Shown here in pieces: positions 61,660 to 64,000 of a stretch of 64,000 bases of DNA (position 1 is its first letter; the number at the start of each line of letters is the position of its first letter). The stretch comes from Priestia abyssalis. Its GTDB lineage: Bacteria; Bacillota; Bacilli; Bacillales; Bacillaceae_H. The position numbers and the translations under genes are program-made. The notes below the pieces were generated by a model that worked only from the letters and a program-made list of their open reading frames with translations, did not search any database and had not been told where the DNA came from. The stretch lies in contig NZ_KV917369.1 in the NCBI RefSeq assembly GCF_002019595.1, positions 3,364,624 through 3,428,623 on the forward strand, in the 5' to 3' direction.

Positions 61660-62769
61660 TCATTTTTTCACTTTGTTGATTTGAGTTCGGTCATTTTTAT
61701 TTTCTTCATTTTTTGAAGAGTCCTCGCTGCTGCGGTTGACTTCTTCTTTTTTCTGAGTGGCCGCGGGAGTTTTTTTGTTCGATTTATCGTTTGAAGATTC
61801 TGTCTTATTTTCGCTCGTTTCTTCCTTTTTAGTTTTCTCTGATTGGCTGTTGTCTCGAATGTTTAGAGAGCCTGTACGCTTTACAGACTTGTCCTCTTTT
61901 TGGCCGTCCGTCACACTTGCCATGTTCTGAGTTTCTTCAATAGATAAGGGGATGGAGTCCATTGTGTTTTCTATTTGTAGTAAATCTTTTTTAATTTGAC
62001 TGGATTCCATCGTCGGCATCACCGAACGCTCGATACGTGCTTCCTCTTTCATGACGATGTCCCGCACTTCTTTTGTCTTTTGAACTTTGCGCTTTCCGAT
62101 GATGATTTCTTCCACGACGACAGGTCTTTTCGTTACTTCTATTCGCTCCTCGATGATCGGAATTCGGATCACTTCATTATCGCCTATTGAAACGCCATCA
62201 TATTGACCGTCTATGACAGACCGTCGTTCTACATACACCTCTTCATGTGTGAGCGGGACTTGAATGGCCTGCTCTGTTTCCATGACTTCTTTCCATACCT
62301 GTAATTCTCCGACTTGTACACGCTCTTTGACAACATCAAGTCTTTCTTCGTGGAGACGAAGCGCTTTTTCTTCTTCTGTTCCGTACGGAGCTTCCATGTC
62401 ATTTAAGCTGTCATACGTAATATCTGTATCAACCAGTACGAGAATCTTTCCTTTGGCTGCTTCGGCCTCGCATCGTTTGGCCGTAAAATCGGGGATTCCT
62501 CGTGCCATGAGGCTGGCTGCTAATCCCGCTCTTTTACCGGTCATCATCGTAAAGAAACTGTCCATCATGACACCGGTTAATGTATTCACTTGCGGATCTG
62601 CTTCTATCATCACTCCAGCTTGAGCTGCGACCAATGGAATCTCGCTTCGTTTATTTGCTACTACCATGATATCCGTTTCACGATGTCCTTGGCGTTTTAA
62701 ACTTTCGATTACATCCAGCGTTTCCTTCTCTGAATAATAAGTGCCGACAATTCTTTTACCCATTCTCAT
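61660..62769 (-). CDS. YsnF-like general stress protein (17M/YflT plus DUF2382)
   Basis: 369 residues from the ATG at 62769, chosen because AGGAGGG lies 8-9 nt before it. N-terminal general-stress-protein-17M domain (GKRIVGTYYSEKETLDVIESLKRQGHRETDIMVVANK), then a DUF2382 (YsnF/AvaK) domain of regular beta repeats at about 145-260 (RLHEERLDVVKERVQVGELQVWKEVMET; VERRSVIDG; EERIEVTKRPVVVEEIIIGKRKVQKTKEV). A low-complexity Lys/Glu/Ser/Asn tail of about 95 residues ends it. Such proteins are sigma-B-type stress products with no known biochemical activity. Confidence 0.85.
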   Translation of the reverse strand: MRMGKRIVGTYYSEKETLDVIESLKRQGHRETDIMVVANKRSEIPLVAAQAGVMIEADPQVNTLTGVMMDSFFTMMTGKRAGLAASLMARGIPDFTAKRCEAEAAKGKILVLVDTDITYDSLNDMEAPYGTEEEKALRLHEERLDVVKERVQVGELQVWKEVMETEQAIQVPLTHEEVYVERRSVIDGQYDGVSIGDNEVIRIPIIEERIEVTKRPVVVEEIIIGKRKVQKTKEVRDIVMKEEARIERSVMPTMESSQIKKDLLQIENTMDSIPLSIEETQNMASVTDGQKEDKSVKRTGSLNIRDNSQSEKTKKEETSENKTESSNDKSNKKTPAATQKKEEVNRSSEDSSKNEENKNDRTQINKVKK

Positions 62770-62911
62770 TCTCGTATCCCTCCTGAATTTCATGTGAAAG
62801 GAAGCTTTTACATGTACTTCCATTGTTTGTCTACCCGGCGTTTTTGATTCTAAAACATAAATATGACACCCATATGTTCTAAACAGGCTGCAAAAATTTT
62901 TTCTACATAAA

Positions 62912-62963
62912 AGGACCTGTCACTGAATCCTTAATTTAACTGGATTCTCATGACAGGTCCTTT
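62912..62963 (-). terminator. Terminator of the desaturase gene
   Basis: AAAGGACCTGTCA and TGACAGGTCCTTT perfect arms with a 26-nt loop. Confidence 0.85.
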
Positions 62964-62982
62964 CAAGAAGATAACTTTTATT

Positions 62983-63876
62983 CTATTTATTAGAACTATA
63001 AAAACGGTCTCTCACTCGTTTGAGCCTTGCATGATACTTCAAAATATCCAAGCGGGCCGCTTCCGCTTCAGGAGCGATCGGACGCAGTTTCTCCAATTCC
63101 CAATACTCAACAATGACGTCTAATACTTGATCAAAATATTCAAGCGGGCCGTAGTTGGCTTCTTTGGCGATGATGGACATGCGGTCTTCAAAGTCCGGCA
63201 TGACGGTACCCGGCATTTGGAAATTTTTAATGACATGGCCGAGGTAATAGCAATAATTCGGTTCCAATTGCAAATGGAACTTGATTACATCGCGATAGAA
63301 CGCATAATGAAGAATTTCATCCTTGGCCAGTCTTCGAAGAAGAGTTGCCAAATCTTTATCATGCTCTCCCGCTATTTTTGCAACATTATTATAAAAGACC
63401 ATCGTTGCCAGCTCTTGCAGCGACGTATATACCATCGTTTCGAATGGTGTGTGGAAATCCGGCTGCCATCCGCCTTCTACCGTTTGCTTATGCAATTGGC
63501 GGAGACGTTTCGGATCGACGTTGCGGGTAATCAATAAATAGTTTTCTAACAGGTTGGAGTGCTGGTCTTCTTCTGCCGTCCATGTATGCACAAAATCTTT
63601 TATGATCGAAAGAGATCCTCTGAATGTCTGGTCTAAATGGGATGTGAACCATGGCAAATTCACTTCTGTCAAGAGAGCTGTTTCAACTGCTGTGATAATA
63701 CCGCTTGGCAGAGTTACCTGGCTAGGGTCCCAGGGAACTCTCCGGAAATCTTGGGCTTTATCCCATGGTAGAAAGTCATGATAACCCCAATCTATTTTTT
63801 CTGCCCTTATTTTATGTTGTTCATAAAGTTCTTTCATTTTAGGTTCTAGCCTAAAGTCTAAATGGTTTGTAAGCAA
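62983..63876 (-). CDS. Acyl-ACP desaturase (soluble diiron, FA_desaturase_2)
   Basis: 297 residues from a TTG with AGGAGGAAA upstream. Ferritin-like diiron motifs are TAEEDQHSN (ExxH) and AKDEILHYAFYRD (ExxH), with single Glu ligands between (TALLTEVNLPW). This matches the stearoyl-ACP desaturase family, which inserts a cis double bond using ferredoxin; several bacterial members (Mycobacterium DesA) are of unclear specificity. Single gene with no ferredoxin partner nearby. In Bacillaceae it probably tunes membrane fluidity. Confidence 0.87.
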   Translation of the reverse strand: MLTNHLDFRLEPKMKELYEQHKIRAEKIDWGYHDFLPWDKAQDFRRVPWDPSQVTLPSGIITAVETALLTEVNLPWFTSHLDQTFRGSLSIIKDFVHTWTAEEDQHSNLLENYLLITRNVDPKRLRQLHKQTVEGGWQPDFHTPFETMVYTSLQELATMVFYNNVAKIAGEHDKDLATLLRRLAKDEILHYAFYRDVIKFHLQLEPNYCYYLGHVIKNFQMPGTVMPDFEDRMSIIAKEANYGPLEYFDQVLDVIVEYWELEKLRPIAPEAEAARLDILKYHARLKRVRDRFYSSNK

Positions 63877-64000
63877 AAGTGTTTTCCTCCTCTATTTCTT
63901 ATAACTCTATTATATTCGAAAAAGAGAATCATTTCTGATAATTTTGAGGATAAGTTGTGAAATTGAATGATATTCTCTCAAAATAAAGCTGCTTTTTCGG
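63877..64000. other. Window end, upstream of the desaturase gene
   Basis: Non-coding AT-rich sequence holding the ribosome binding site and presumed promoter of the desaturase gene. No other feature is seen. Confidence 0.4.

Overview
The window reads as the chromosome of a low-to-middle-GC, spore-forming member of the Bacillaceae. Evidence: strong AGGAGG-type ribosome binding sites, frequent TTG and GTG starts, a LysM/GH18 spore-cortex lytic enzyme, a Gly/Tyr-rich coat-like protein, the B. subtilis-type order rbsR-K-D-A-C-B, a YerO/SwrC-type regulator and RND pump pair, split ThrE exporter halves, an IDEAL-domain protein and YsnF-like stress proteins. I cannot name the species. There is no rRNA operon, prophage or CRISPR array. 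The only intact transposable element is one IS200-type element, but several families of small non-coding repeats are scattered between genes.

Layout. 0-9 kb: bluB, an orphan sensor kinase with a Med/BMP-like membrane-anchored protein, a HAD phosphatase, two near-identical GlsB-type membrane proteins flanking a hydrolase, and two membrane-anchored proteins of unknown function. 9-19 kb: rluF, a structured leader with a 51-residue ORF, an ArsR/SRPBCC pair with a direct-repeat operator, a nitronate monooxygenase-like enzyme, a LacI / broken GntP permease / HisD-paralogue catabolic locus, an AGCS symporter and a stand-alone HemD. 19-28 kb: a GGDEF-EAL protein behind a probable c-di-GMP-I riboswitch, a tRNA-like gene with an abnormal anticodon arm, a frameshifted coat-like gene, an OFA-family transporter, two overlapping micro-ORFs, and swrC/yerO with two operators. 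29-37 kb: quinone oxidoreductase, uracil permease, IS200, an ECF sigma/anti-sigma pair, a PAS-GGDEF cyclase and the yjjP/yjjB exporter. 37-51 kb: an IDEAL protein, the ribose operon, the spore lytic enzyme, a glycosyltransferase trio (polytopic protein, GT2, GtrA) and a class V aminotransferase. 51-64 kb: a Pit transporter, a TRAP transporter with 3-hydroxyanthranilate dioxygenase, IclR and an HpaB-type monooxygenase, a PHP phosphatase, a V4R-STAS protein, a YsnF-like protein and an acyl-ACP desaturase.

How it fits together. The hpaB-like, iclR, nbaC and TRAP genes lie on one strand and look like part of an aromatic (most likely anthranilate to 3-hydroxyanthranilate) catabolic unit. Two c-di-GMP enzymes and a c-di-GMP-type riboswitch suggest local second-messenger control. 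The most unusual content is non-coding: (i) a roughly 200-bp dispersed element with two RNA-like hairpins and a compensatory base change; (ii) a roughly 55-bp hairpin element beginning with a TATAAT-AAAGGAAA box, in four clear copies, one with a 110-130 nt internal expansion; (iii) two copies of a 144-bp MITE-like element differing at two positions; (iv) the tRNA-like gene. Terminators and operators were read by eye, and structural claims were not folded computationally.
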